Shown here piece after piece: positions 25,919 to 34,232 of a stretch of DNA of 64,000 nt. The position numbers and the translations under genes were made by a program. Each line of letters begins with the position of its first letter. Within the stretch, counting starts at the first letter, position 1. The stretch comes from Streptomyces sp. PTY087I2 (lineage in GTDB: Bacteria > Actinomycetota > Actinomycetes > Streptomycetales > Streptomycetaceae): the NCBI RefSeq assembly GCF_001687325.1, contig NZ_LZRD01000019.1, positions 1 through 64,000 of the forward strand. Reading direction: 5' to 3'. The notes beneath the pieces were generated by a model, which worked only from the letters and a program-made list of their open reading frames with translations, was not told the DNA's origin and ran no database searches.

Positions 25919-27700
25919 TCAGAGGCGCTCGGGCGTCCGGATGCCCAGCAGCGCCATCCCCCGGTGCAGGGTCCGGGCGGTGAGGTCCACCAGGAAGAGC
26001 CGGTTCTCGACGACCTCCGGGGCGTTGTCCGGGCTGAGCACCTGGCACTGGTCGTAGAACGTGGTCAGGTGCGACGCCAGCTGGTACAGATACGCGGCCA
26101 GCTTGTGCGGCTCGTAGCCCGCGGCCACCTCGGAGAGCACCTCGCCGAACTGGTCCAGGTGCAGGCCGAGCGCCCGCTCCGCCGGGGCCAGCGCCAGCTC
26201 CGGGTGGGCGGCCGGAACCGCGTCCCCGGCCTTGCGCAGGATCGACCGGATCCGGGCGTACGCGTACTGGAGGTACACCGACGTGTCGCCGTTCAGCGAC
26301 ACCATCTGGTCCAGGTCGAACTTGTAGTCCCGTACGGCGGAGGTCGACAGGTCCGCGTACTTCACGGCGCCGATGCCGACGTACCGGCCGTTCTCGACGA
26401 TCTCGTCCTCGGACAGGCCGACCTTCTCGGCCTTCTCCCGCACGACCGCGGTGGCCCGCTGGACCGCCTCGTCGAGCAGGTCCTCCAGCCGGACCGTCTC
26501 GCCCTCACGGGTCTTGAACGGCTTGCCGTCCTTGCCGAGGACCGTGCCGAAGGCCAGCTGCACGGCCTTGACGTCCTCGTTCAGCCAGCCCGCCCGGCGG
26601 GCCGTCTCGAACACCATCTTGAAGTGCAGCGACTGCCGGGCGTCGACCACGTACAGCAGGGTGTCGGCCTTGAGGTCCTGGACCCGGTTCCGGATCGCGG
26701 AGAGGTCGGTCGCCGCGTAGCCGTAACCGCCGTTCGTCTTCTTCACGATGAGCGGGACCTGGTTGCCGTCCGGGCCCTTCACATCGTCGAAGAAGACGCA
26801 CAGCGCACCCTCGGAGCGGACGGCGACGCCCGTCTCCTCCAGGATCCGGCAGGTCTCCTCCAGCATGTCGTTGTAGCCGGACTCGCCGACGATGTCGGGG
26901 TCGCGGACCTCCATGTCGAGCTTGTCGAAGACCGAGTGGAAGTAGATCTTCGACTCGTCGACGAAGCCCTGCCACAGCTCCAGCGTCTCCGGGTCACCGG
27001 CCTGGAGCGCCACCACCCGGTCCCGGGACCGGGCCTTGAACTCCTCGTCGGAGTCGAACAGGGCCCGCGAGGCCTTGTAGACCCGGTTCAGCGTCGACAT
27101 CGCCGCCTCACCGTCGCTCGCGTCGCCCTCGTGCTTCAGGGCGCCCGGGTGCTCGATCAGATACTGGATGAGCATGCCGAACTGGGTGCCCCAGTCGCCG
27201 ATGTGGTGCCGCCGGACGACGTCCTCGCCGGTGAACTCCAGGATCCTGACCATCGCGTCGCCGATGACCGCCGACCGCAGATGGCCGACGTGCATCTCCT
27301 TGGCCACGTTCGGCTGGGCGTAGTCGATGACCGTCTTCCCGGCCTCCGGCCTCCGCGGCACACCGAGCCGGCCCTCGGCGTCCGCCGCCCGGGCGGCCAG
27401 CGTCTCGACGATCGCCCTGTCGGTGAGCGTGATGTTGAGGAAGCCGGGGCCGGAGACCTCGATGTCCTTGATCAGCTCACCCGCCGGGAGGGCGGCGGTG
27501 ACCTGGCCGGCCAGCTCCCGGGGGTTGCCCTTGAGCTTCTTGGCGAGCGCCAGGATGCCGTTGGCCTGGAAGTCGGCCCGGTCGCTTCGGCGCAGCAGCG
27601 GGTCCGCGGCGCCGGCATCCGGCAGGGCTGCCGTCAGGGCGTCCGCCAGCTGCTGCTGGAGCGTGGAAGCGAGGGAAGGGACCGAGCCGTGCTCAGGCAT
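25919..27700 (-). CDS. argS: Arginyl-tRNA synthetase
   Basis: A 593-residue class I synthetase charging tRNA-Arg. It has an N-terminal tRNA-binding (Arg-S N) domain, the HIGH-type motif in AQPNVAKEMHVGHLRSAVIGD, and the catalytic Rossmann fold with HIGDWGTQFGMLI. The segment normally holding KMSKS is a FKTREGETVRLEDLLDEA form, as common in ArgRS. The C-terminal DALR anticodon domain contains YLQYAYARIRSIL. Full length. Divergent from lysS across a 158-base shared promoter region. Confidence 0.97.
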   Translation of the reverse strand: MPEHGSVPSLASTLQQQLADALTAALPDAGAADPLLRRSDRADFQANGILALAKKLKGNPRELAGQVTAALPAGELIKDIEVSGPGFLNITLTDRAIVETLAARAADAEGRLGVPRRPEAGKTVIDYAQPNVAKEMHVGHLRSAVIGDAMVRILEFTGEDVVRRHHIGDWGTQFGMLIQYLIEHPGALKHEGDASDGEAAMSTLNRVYKASRALFDSDEEFKARSRDRVVALQAGDPETLELWQGFVDESKIYFHSVFDKLDMEVRDPDIVGESGYNDMLEETCRILEETGVAVRSEGALCVFFDDVKGPDGNQVPLIVKKTNGGYGYAATDLSAIRNRVQDLKADTLLYVVDARQSLHFKMVFETARRAGWLNEDVKAVQLAFGTVLGKDGKPFKTREGETVRLEDLLDEAVQRATAVVREKAEKVGLSEDEIVENGRYVGIGAVKYADLSTSAVRDYKFDLDQMVSLNGDTSVYLQYAYARIRSILRKAGDAVPAAHPELALAPAERALGLHLDQFGEVLSEVAAGYEPHKLAAYLYQLASHLTTFYDQCQVLSPDNAPEVVENRLFLVDLTARTLHRGMALLGIRTPERL

Positions 27701-27858
27701 GGGACGGGCTGCCGTTTCCGTAGGGGGTACGAGGGATCCTCTTGGGTCTCCAAGGGATCTCCCCAGTATCCCACGGGGTGTAAAGCCGTTTTCGCGCTGC
27801 GGGGGGTAGCTGGGAGAATGGTCGGTAACCCACTGGGACCGACAGACGAGAGAAGGAC

Positions 27859-29619
27859 GTGCCGACCGTGGCCGAGAGTCAGACCAGCACCGAGACCGAC
27901 TGGGTCTCCCGCTTCGCGGACGATGTCATCGCCGAATCGGAGCGTCGTGCGCCTGGCAAACCGGTCGTCGTCGCCTCGGGCCTCTCGCCCTCGGGCCCGA
28001 TCCACCTGGGCAACCTCCGCGAGGTCATGACCCCGCACCTGGTCGCCGACGAGATCCGCCGCCGCGGGTACACCGTGCGCCACCTGATCTCCTGGGACGA
28101 CTACGACCGCTACCGCAAGGTCCCCAACGGCGTCCCGGGCGTCGACGCGTCCTGGGCCGAGCACATCGGCAAGCCGCTGACCTCGGTGCCCGCCCCGGCC
28201 GGCTCGGCGTACCCGAACTGGGCCGAGCACTTCAAGGCCGCCATGACGGCCGCCCTGGACGAGCTGGGCGTCGAGTACGACGGAATCAGCCAGACGGAGC
28301 AGTACACCGCCGGGACCTATCGCGAGCAGATCCTGCACGCGATGAAGCACCGCGCCGACATCGACGCCGTCCTCGACCGCTACCGGACGAAGAAGGATCC
28401 TTCCGCCACCGCGAAGGGCGGCAGGAAGCCGCAGCAGAAGAAGGTCGACGAGGCCGAGCTGGAGGCCGCCGAGGGCTCCGGCGCCGCCGCCGAGGACGAC
28501 GGCAGCGGCAACAGCGCCGGCTACTTCCCGTACAAGCCCTACTGCGGCAACTGCGAGAAGGACCTCACCGTCGTCACCTCCTACGACGACGACACCACCG
28601 AGTTGAACTACACCTGCTCGGCGTGCGGCTTCGCCGAGACGGTCCGGCTCAACGAGTTCAACCGCGGCAAGCTGGTCTGGAAGGTCGACTGGCCGATGCG
28701 CTGGGCGTACGAGGGCGTGATCTTCGAGCCCAGCGGCGTCGACCACTCCTCGCCCGGCTCGTCCTTCGTGGTGGGCGGCCAGATCGTCCGCGAGGTCTTC
28801 GACGGTGTGCAGCCCATCGGGCCGATGTACGCCTTCGTCGGCATCTCCGGCATGGCCAAGATGTCCAGCAGCAAGGGCGGGGTGCCCACCCCGGCCGACG
28901 CGCTGAAGATCATGGAAGCGCCGCTGCTGCGCTGGCTCTACGCGCGCCGCAAGCCCAACCAGTCGTTCAAGATCGCCTTCGACCAGGAGATCCAGCGGCT
29001 GTACGACGAGTGGGACTCGCTGGGCCGCAAGGTCGCCGACGGCACGGTGCTGCCCGCCGACGCCGCCGCGTACTCGCGGGCCGTCCGCACGGCCGCCGGG
29101 GAGCTTCCGAGCACCCCGCGCCCCCTCCCGTACCGGACGCTCGCCTCGGTCGCCGACATCACCGCCGGCGCCGAGGACCAGACGCTGCGCATCCTCAGCG
29201 AGCTGGACCCGGAGAACCCGCTGACCTCGCTGGACGAGGCGCGCCCGCGCCTGGACCGGGCCGAGAACTGGATCACCACCCAGGTCCCGGCCGAGGCCCG
29301 CACCATCGTCCGCGACGAGCCCGACAAGGAGCTGCTGGGCTCGCTCGACGACCAGGGCCGCGAGTCCCTGCGCCTCCTCCTGGAGGGCCTGGACACGCAC
29401 TGGTCGCTGGACGGGCTCACCACGCTCGTCTACGGCGTGCCGAAGGTGCTGGCGGGCCTGGAGCCGGACGCCAAGCCGACGCCCGAGCTGAAGGCCGCCC
29501 AGCGGTCCTTCTTCGCGCTGCTCTACCGCCTGCTCGTCAGCCGCGACACGGGCCCGCGCCTGCCCACGCTGCTGCTCGCGGTGGGGGCGGACCGGGTGCG
29601 CAGGCTGCTGGGCGCGTAA
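27859..29619 (+). CDS. lysS: Lysyl-tRNA synthetase, class I
   Basis: A 586-residue class I (archaeal-type) LysRS, unrelated to the class II enzyme of most bacteria. HIGH-type motif SGLSPSGPIHLGNLR lies near residue 42, a zinc-ribbon-like pair is YCGNCEKDL...YTCSACGFAE, and the KMSKS-type motif is GMAKMSSSKGG. An Ala/Glu/Lys-rich insertion precedes the zinc region. The start is GTG 27859 or GTG 27868, both downstream of GAAGGA. It ends before a strong terminator. Confidence 0.96.
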   Translation: MPTVAESQTSTETDWVSRFADDVIAESERRAPGKPVVVASGLSPSGPIHLGNLREVMTPHLVADEIRRRGYTVRHLISWDDYDRYRKVPNGVPGVDASWAEHIGKPLTSVPAPAGSAYPNWAEHFKAAMTAALDELGVEYDGISQTEQYTAGTYREQILHAMKHRADIDAVLDRYRTKKDPSATAKGGRKPQQKKVDEAELEAAEGSGAAAEDDGSGNSAGYFPYKPYCGNCEKDLTVVTSYDDDTTELNYTCSACGFAETVRLNEFNRGKLVWKVDWPMRWAYEGVIFEPSGVDHSSPGSSFVVGGQIVREVFDGVQPIGPMYAFVGISGMAKMSSSKGGVPTPADALKIMEAPLLRWLYARRKPNQSFKIAFDQEIQRLYDEWDSLGRKVADGTVLPADAAAYSRAVRTAAGELPSTPRPLPYRTLASVADITAGAEDQTLRILSELDPENPLTSLDEARPRLDRAENWITTQVPAEARTIVRDEPDKELLGSLDDQGRESLRLLLEGLDTHWSLDGLTTLVYGVPKVLAGLEPDAKPTPELKAAQRSFFALLYRLLVSRDTGPRLPTLLLAVGADRVRRLLGA

Positions 29620-29637
29620 CGCCGCTGCCGATGACGG

Positions 29638-29677
29638 AGGGCCGCCGCCCGGGATTCCTCTCCCGGGCGGCGGCCCT
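29638..29677. terminator. Intrinsic terminator after lysS
   Basis: A perfect 17-base inverted repeat (29638-29654 with 29661-29677) with a 6-base loop, followed by ttcgc. It lies between convergent lysS and the DUF2637 gene. Confidence 0.85.
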
Positions 29678-29703
29678 TTCGCTGTGTGCCGTACGTCTGT
29701 GTC

Positions 29704-31080
29704 TCAGGCGGGCTGTTCGGCGGTCGGCCGCTGCGCGTAGGCCTCCTTGAACTGCGGCATCAGCTGCTGGAGCAGCTCCACCGAGCGCGGGTGGCGGACG
29801 TTGCGCGTGTCGGCGAGGTGGATGTCCAGGATCTCCACGGTCGGGAACTGCGCCTGCGCGTCCGTGTACTCGCTGAACACCTCGTACGCCTCCCGGGCGA
29901 AGTCGGTGTCCTCCATGGGCCAAGGCTCCACCTGCGGGGCCTCTTCCGGGTCGGGGACCTCGGGCGGCTCGGGGGCCCGCTCCTCCTGGCGGGGGTGCGG
30001 GACCGCGCCGATCGTGCCGACGTCACCCAGCGGCCGGGTGCGGCCGGGGCCCGCGGGGATCTGGACCGGGGTGCGCTCCACGCCCTCGACGTACTCCGGG
30101 TCGTACGCGCTCTCGTGGCCGTTGTCCGGCAGCTTCTGGGCGGCGAACCAGGGGCTGTCGTGGGTGGGCGGGACGGCCGGGTCCTGCTTCTGGAGCGAGG
30201 CGGGGTGGGGCTGCTGGGGCTGGGGGTGGGGCTGGGCGTGCTCCGGGTGGGCTTCCTGCTGCCCGTGCTCGGTGCTGGGCTGCGGTCCGTACGGCAGCTC
30301 GGCGTGAACCGGCTCGGCCCGGTCCGGCCCGGCGGGGCTCAGCTCGGCCTTCGCGTGGTCGGCCTCGACGGGCACCGGCGGCAGCAGGGCCGGTTCGATG
30401 CCGGCGGCGGCGAGCCCGGCCGGGGCGGTCTCGGCAAGGGGCACGCCGTACTTCGCCAGGCGCAGCGGCATCATCGACTCGACCGGGGCCTTGCGGCGCC
30501 AGTTGCGGCCGAAGCGGGCCTGGAGGCGGGCCTGGTAGATGAGCCGGTCCTGTTCGAGCTTGATGACCTGCTCGTAACTGCGCAGCTCCCACAGCTTCAT
30601 CCGCCGCCAGAGCTTGAAGGTGGGGATGGGGGAGAGCAGCCAGCGGGTGAGGCGGACGCCCTCCATGTGCTTGTCGGCGGTGATGTCGGCGATGCGGCCC
30701 ACGGCGTGGCGGGCGGCCTCGACGGAGACGACGAACAGCACGGGGATCACCGCGTGCATGGCGGTGCCGAGCGGGTCGGGCCAGGAGGCGGCGCCGTTGA
30801 ACGCGATGGTCGCGGCGGTCAGCAGCCACGCCGTCTGGCGCAGCATCGGGAACGGGATGCGCATCCAGGTCAGCAGGAGGTCCAGGGCGAGCAGGACGCA
30901 GATGCCCGCGTCGATGCCGATCGGGAAGACCAGGGAGAACGTCCCGAAGCCCTTCTCCTCCGCGAGTTCGCGCACGGCGGCGTAGGAACCCGCGAACCCG
31001 ATCGCGGCGATGACCACCGCACCCGCGACGACGACCCCGATGAGTATGCGGTGCGTGCGTGTCAGCTGCATCGCGGCCAC
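29704..31080 (-). CDS. DUF2637 domain-containing membrane protein
   Basis: About 458 residues. The N-terminal 140 residues hold four hydrophobic segments (IGVVVAGAVVIAAIGF, FSLVFPIGIDAGICVLLALD, WLLTAATIAFNGAASW, VIPVLFVVSVEAARHAV) forming the DUF2637 domain also found in Streptomyces plasmid-spread (Spd) proteins. A basic amphipathic helix (TFKLWRRMKLWELRSYEQVI) and a long Pro/Gln/His-rich disordered tail follow, then a helical C-terminus. GTG 31080 is favoured because GGGGAGGGG lies seven bases before it; ATG 31071 is alternative. No other plasmid genes are nearby. Role unknown. Confidence 0.75.
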   Translation of the reverse strand: MAAMQLTRTHRILIGVVVAGAVVIAAIGFAGSYAAVRELAEEKGFGTFSLVFPIGIDAGICVLLALDLLLTWMRIPFPMLRQTAWLLTAATIAFNGAASWPDPLGTAMHAVIPVLFVVSVEAARHAVGRIADITADKHMEGVRLTRWLLSPIPTFKLWRRMKLWELRSYEQVIKLEQDRLIYQARLQARFGRNWRRKAPVESMMPLRLAKYGVPLAETAPAGLAAAGIEPALLPPVPVEADHAKAELSPAGPDRAEPVHAELPYGPQPSTEHGQQEAHPEHAQPHPQPQQPHPASLQKQDPAVPPTHDSPWFAAQKLPDNGHESAYDPEYVEGVERTPVQIPAGPGRTRPLGDVGTIGAVPHPRQEERAPEPPEVPDPEEAPQVEPWPMEDTDFAREAYEVFSEYTDAQAQFPTVEILDIHLADTRNVRHPRSVELLQQLMPQFKEAYAQRPTAEQPA

Positions 31081-31313
31081 CTGCGATCCCCTCCCCGACC
31101 TCTGTGCCCGGCCGTGTCCGGCCTCTGCGCCGGCCTTTGTGCCCGGCGAGGGGACAGCCTGGCACATGTGTACGAGTTTCGTTGCGCGGGGAGGAGCGCG
31201 GGCGGCTCCGGGCGACCGCCATGGCGGCGACTTGCCGGGGTTTCTGACGGGATTTCCGCCCGGGGTCCAGGCCGGACACGCCCTGGGCGAGCCGGGCTTC
31301 CGGTGGGCCGGGC

Positions 31314-31796
31314 CTACTGATCCGTGGCCGGCTCGTCCTCCGTGGCCGGTTCGCTCTCCGCGAGGGGAAGCGGCGTGGTCGGCGGCACGGTGAACAGCCG
31401 CGAGTAGCTGTCGTAACCGCCCGTCTCGCCGATCATCTCCCGCCCGGCCTCGACCCAGGCGTGGGCGGCGAACGGCGGTGCCGTGCGCACCCCCACGCAC
31501 CAGGTCGGCCAGGTCCCCCGGAACCGGCACAGCAGCGCCGTCGCCAGAGAACGGGGCAGACAGGCGCGCAGCCCGTGCAGCCCGAGACTGGAGGCGAGCA
31601 CGGAGTCCCGCGCGGTCGTGATCTCGGCGGCGTCGGCGGCCTTCGCCCCCTTGCTCAGCCGGACCAGCACGCGGCGCACCACGTACGGCTTGAAGAGCGC
31701 CAGGACCCGGGCGAGGCAGATGGCGAGCCTGGTCTGGAGGCGGAGCTTCCAGGAACGCGGCCGGTGGTCGCGGTTGAGCGCGACGGTGACGCTCAC
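31314..31796 (-). CDS. Lasso peptide leader peptidase B2 (transglutaminase-like)
   Basis: A 160-residue lasso-peptide B2 protein. The family has a transglutaminase-like cysteine protease fold that removes the leader from the precursor. Candidate catalytic residues are Cys79 in GLRACLPRSLATALL and His112 in FAAHAWVEAG, with the conserved ending YDSYSRLFTVPP. The C-terminal 20 residues are acidic (ESEPATEDEPATD). Its start overlaps the stop of the B1 gene by four bases (ATGA), showing coupling. B1 and B2 are separate genes, as usual in actinobacterial lasso clusters. Confidence 0.92.
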   Translation of the reverse strand: MSVTVALNRDHRPRSWKLRLQTRLAICLARVLALFKPYVVRRVLVRLSKGAKAADAAEITTARDSVLASSLGLHGLRACLPRSLATALLCRFRGTWPTWCVGVRTAPPFAAHAWVEAGREMIGETGGYDSYSRLFTVPPTTPLPLAESEPATEDEPATDQ

Positions 31797-32050
31797 TTCT
31801 CCACCACCCCGGCCGAGCGCATGGCTTCGATCAGCGCGTGCACATCGGTGGTGGCCCGCTCGGTCTCCACGTCGAAGCGGTCGGTGACCCGCCGTATCGC
31901 CTCGTCGGGCCCTTCGCCGTCCAGCAACGTCCGGACGATCACCGCGCCGGGCGGGTTGAGCTGCCAGTACTGCCCGCTCTTGGTGTCCAGCAGCACGGCG
32001 CCGTAGTCGGTGTCGGTGACGACCAGATGCTTGCGGTTACGCAGTTTCAT
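31793..32050 (-). CDS. Lasso peptide B1 protein (RRE/PqqD-like leader-binding protein)
   Basis: An 85-residue PqqD-like RiPP recognition element. The first half is a three-strand sheet (LVVTDTDYGAVLLDTKSGQYWQLNPPGAVIV). The second is helical (GEGPDEAIRRVTDRFDVETERATTDVHALIEAMRSAGVV). B1 proteins bind the leader's YxxPxLxxxGxF motif and deliver the precursor to B2 and the cyclase. The precursor at 33966-34079 carries this motif. It lies 79 bases after the cyclase gene, across a 20-bp tandem duplication. Confidence 0.92.
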   Translation of the reverse strand: MKLRNRKHLVVTDTDYGAVLLDTKSGQYWQLNPPGAVIVRTLLDGEGPDEAIRRVTDRFDVETERATTDVHALIEAMRSAGVVEK

Positions 32051-32063
32051 GCCTGGCTCATCC

Positions 32064-32103
32064 TGTCTGTGGGGTGGGTGCCGTGTCTGTGGGGTGGGTG
32101 CCG
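32064..32103. repeat. Perfect 20-bp tandem duplication in the lasso operon
   Basis: The unit tgtctgtggggtgggtgccg occurs at 32064-32083 and again at 32084-32103, between the cyclase stop and the B1 start. It lengthens the gap between otherwise tightly packed genes. Function unknown; replication slippage is the simplest origin. Confidence 0.85.
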
Positions 32104-32129
32104 TCGTCGCTTCGTCGTGTGGCCGCTCG

Positions 32130-33938
32130 TCAGGCGACGGAACGCAGCCAGACCTCGCAGCTGAGCGTGGAGTTGATGGATCCGTCCTTCAGGTCCGGGG
32201 TGCCCGGCCGGCTGCACAGATCCGCGAGACGGGCGGCGTCGATGAGCCCCGCCTTGCCCAGCGCGCTCTCCTGCCAGAGCTCGATGAGTTCCGCGCGGTG
32301 CCGGTAGAGACCGCCGACCGCGTCGAAGCTGCCCTCGGCCTTGGAGGTGCGGGCCCGGCACGCGTCCGGAAGGATCCCGCGCATCGCCTCCATCAGCAGC
32401 GGCTTGTACGCGTAGGGGGTCGCCCGGTCCTCGACACGTACGGAGAGCGCGGCGTCCACCACGGCCTCGTCGAAGTACGGCATGGACAACGGCACTCCGG
32501 CGAGCCGGGAGGCGTCACAGGTGGACGCCATGTCCAGCGTGGTGGTGAGCAGGTTGTCCAGCTCCAGATGCCGACTGACGACCGGACTGCGGGGCTCCGC
32601 CTCCGCGACCACCCGGGCGAGTTCCTTCGCCAGCAGCTCCCGGCAGTCGGCCGTGAGCCAGGACGGCACCACGGGCTGGCGTACCCAGTTCAGCCCGGGG
32701 GCGCTGAAGCCGAGGTCGCCCGACCCGTCCAGGTCGATGGCGGCCAGCGAGCTGCGGTACGAACCCCGGTCGGCCAGCTGGCGCAGCACGGTGGTCCAGG
32801 ACCATCCATAAAGAATTCCATATGCGCGAATACGCTGAAGAGAGAGAACGGGGCGACGGGTCAGCAGGCTGTAATAGTGCGATCCGGAACTGAAGAACAG
32901 ATGATCTCCGCCCTGCCCGCCCATATGCAGCCGGGAGCCCCGTTCTGCCATGCGAGACATAAGGATCGTCGCGCGTTTCCGGCTGACTGCGATCATTCCG
33001 GGGAAATCGGACCGACAGGCGGTGTCGAGTGCGCCCGAATAGAAGAGCGGCTGTTCCTCGGGAGGGAGCTGGTAATGCTCCACGTGCGGCCAGGCCGATG
33101 CCGCGACCCGCGCCCAGTGGCCGTCCTCGTTGATGGATTCGTCACCGCCGTTGGTGCAGACGATGAATTCTCCCTCGCCGAGCTGGCCCGCGGCGATCGA
33201 GCTGAGCGAGGTGGAGTCGAGACCGCCGGAGAGGTCGGAGCTCATCAGCCCGCCGCGGTGGGTGCGTGCCCGCACCGAGGAGACCAGGGCCTCCCGTACG
33301 GCCGCGGCTCCCTCGGCCATCCGCAGCCGGGACTCGGGCGGCCGGTGCCGGCGTACGGTGCGGACCCGCTCGTCGCCCGCGCCGACCACCAGGCGCAGAC
33401 CGGGCTCCACCGCGTCGACGCCGAGCCACATGGTGCGGCCGTCCAGGTGTCGCGGCACCGGCAGCAGCAGCTTCCAGGCCAGCGCCGACATGTCGATGGA
33501 GGCCCCGACGAGTTCGGCCAGGCGCAGCGCCCGGTCCGAGGCGACCACCGTGCCGTCGACACGGCCGTGGTAGACCCGCCGGGTGCCGTAGGCGGTGCCC
33601 TGGACGTGCAGAGCGCCGGCGACGCTGCCGAGTACGTGGAAGTCGCCGGGCAGCACCGACGGCAGGTTGTCGAGCGCGGCGGGGGAGCCGTTCATACGGG
33701 CGACCAGGTCCTGGAGCTCGCCCTCGAGCCGGGGGAGGGTGCCGATCAGCGCCACGGAATCGTGCCCGGCCCGGGCCACGGCCAGGTCCTCGTCGTCCCA
33801 GCTGCCCAGGATCCAGGGGCGGCCCGAAGGGTGGTCGACCGACGTGAGACCGGGATGCGCGGAACGCAGGCGACGGACCACGGCCGCCGCATCGTCCCGA
33901 TCGGGAAAGGCCAGGAAGTGCGGCGTGCCGTGATCCAT
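32130..33938 (-). CDS. Lasso peptide isopeptide bond-forming cyclase C (asparagine synthetase-like)
   Basis: A 602-residue lasso cyclase. The N-terminal part resembles a glutaminase-like domain, beginning HFLAFPDRDDAAAVVRRL and lacking the catalytic N-terminal Cys. The C-terminal asparagine-synthetase ATPase domain has the PP-loop SSDLSGGLDSTSLSSIA near residue 235 and MGGQGGDHLFFSSGSHYY. In this family it adenylates the ring Asp/Glu side chain and joins it to the core N-terminus. ATG 33938 (or GTG 33941) follows CAGGAG. It starts 28 bases after the precursor stop. Unusually AT-rich codons occur around 32800-33150. Confidence 0.93.
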   Translation of the reverse strand: MDHGTPHFLAFPDRDDAAAVVRRLRSAHPGLTSVDHPSGRPWILGSWDDEDLAVARAGHDSVALIGTLPRLEGELQDLVARMNGSPAALDNLPSVLPGDFHVLGSVAGALHVQGTAYGTRRVYHGRVDGTVVASDRALRLAELVGASIDMSALAWKLLLPVPRHLDGRTMWLGVDAVEPGLRLVVGAGDERVRTVRRHRPPESRLRMAEGAAAVREALVSSVRARTHRGGLMSSDLSGGLDSTSLSSIAAGQLGEGEFIVCTNGGDESINEDGHWARVAASAWPHVEHYQLPPEEQPLFYSGALDTACRSDFPGMIAVSRKRATILMSRMAERGSRLHMGGQGGDHLFFSSGSHYYSLLTRRPVLSLQRIRAYGILYGWSWTTVLRQLADRGSYRSSLAAIDLDGSGDLGFSAPGLNWVRQPVVPSWLTADCRELLAKELARVVAEAEPRSPVVSRHLELDNLLTTTLDMASTCDASRLAGVPLSMPYFDEAVVDAALSVRVEDRATPYAYKPLLMEAMRGILPDACRARTSKAEGSFDAVGGLYRHRAELIELWQESALGKAGLIDAARLADLCSRPGTPDLKDGSINSTLSCEVWLRSVA

Positions 33939-33965
33939 CACAGTCAACTCCTGAGGAACGAGGTA

Positions 33966-34079
33966 CTAGAACCAGCCGGGGGCGTTCCAGTCGGCCTGGA
34001 TGATGACGACCAGGCCGGTCTCGCTGCGGAAGGAGCCCGCGGCATTGAACTCAGGGGTCTCGTAGACAGCCTTCTTCAT
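33966..34079 (-). CDS. Lasso peptide precursor A
   Basis: A 37-residue precursor. Leader residues 1-22 contain YETPEFNAAGSFRSETG, fitting the actinobacterial leader consensus YxxPxLxxxGxFxxxT (Tyr6, Pro9, Phe11, Gly15, Phe17, Thr21). With Thr at position -2, the core is LVVIIQADWNAPGWF (15 residues). Asp8 is the only acidic core residue, so a Leu1-Asp8 eight-residue ring and a seven-residue tail WNAPGWF are predicted. No Cys means class II. The start has AAAGGAG eight bases before ATG. Leu1 cores following KTG leaders are known in citrulassins. The product's activity is unknown. Confidence 0.92.
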   Translation of the reverse strand: MKKAVYETPEFNAAGSFRSETGLVVIIQADWNAPGWF

Positions 34080-34124
34080 GGATGACACTCCTTTTCTCTC
34101 TACGGATGGAGCATGGCGAGGCTT

Positions 34125-34153
34125 ATCGTGCTGACCCGCGATGCGCCGATCAA
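34125..34153 (-). promoter_or_regulatory. Candidate promoter of the lasso operon
   Basis: On the minus strand TTGATC (34148-34153) and CACGAT (34125-34130) are 17 bases apart. This gives a predicted start near 34118 and a leader of about 40 bases before the precursor ATG. A pattern match only. Confidence 0.35.
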
Positions 34154-34232
34154 GAGGAGTGGCAGGTGAGTGCCACAGCGGAATGTGCGTCCCCGGTTAT
34201 TTCTCCCGGCGGAGTGAAGGCTTTTGTTTCTG

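Noticed and set aside
29704..31080. The DUF2637 gene as evidence of an integrated conjugative plasmid
   Set aside because: No replication, FtsK-like transfer, integrase or attachment-site features lie nearby. DUF2637 genes also occur as ordinary chromosomal genes.
33966..34079. Starting the lasso core at Gly22 with a nine-residue Gly1-Asp9 ring
   Set aside because: It would put the conserved leader Thr at position -1 instead of -2. Citrulassin precursors show the same TG followed by Leu1, so Leu23 is the better core start.
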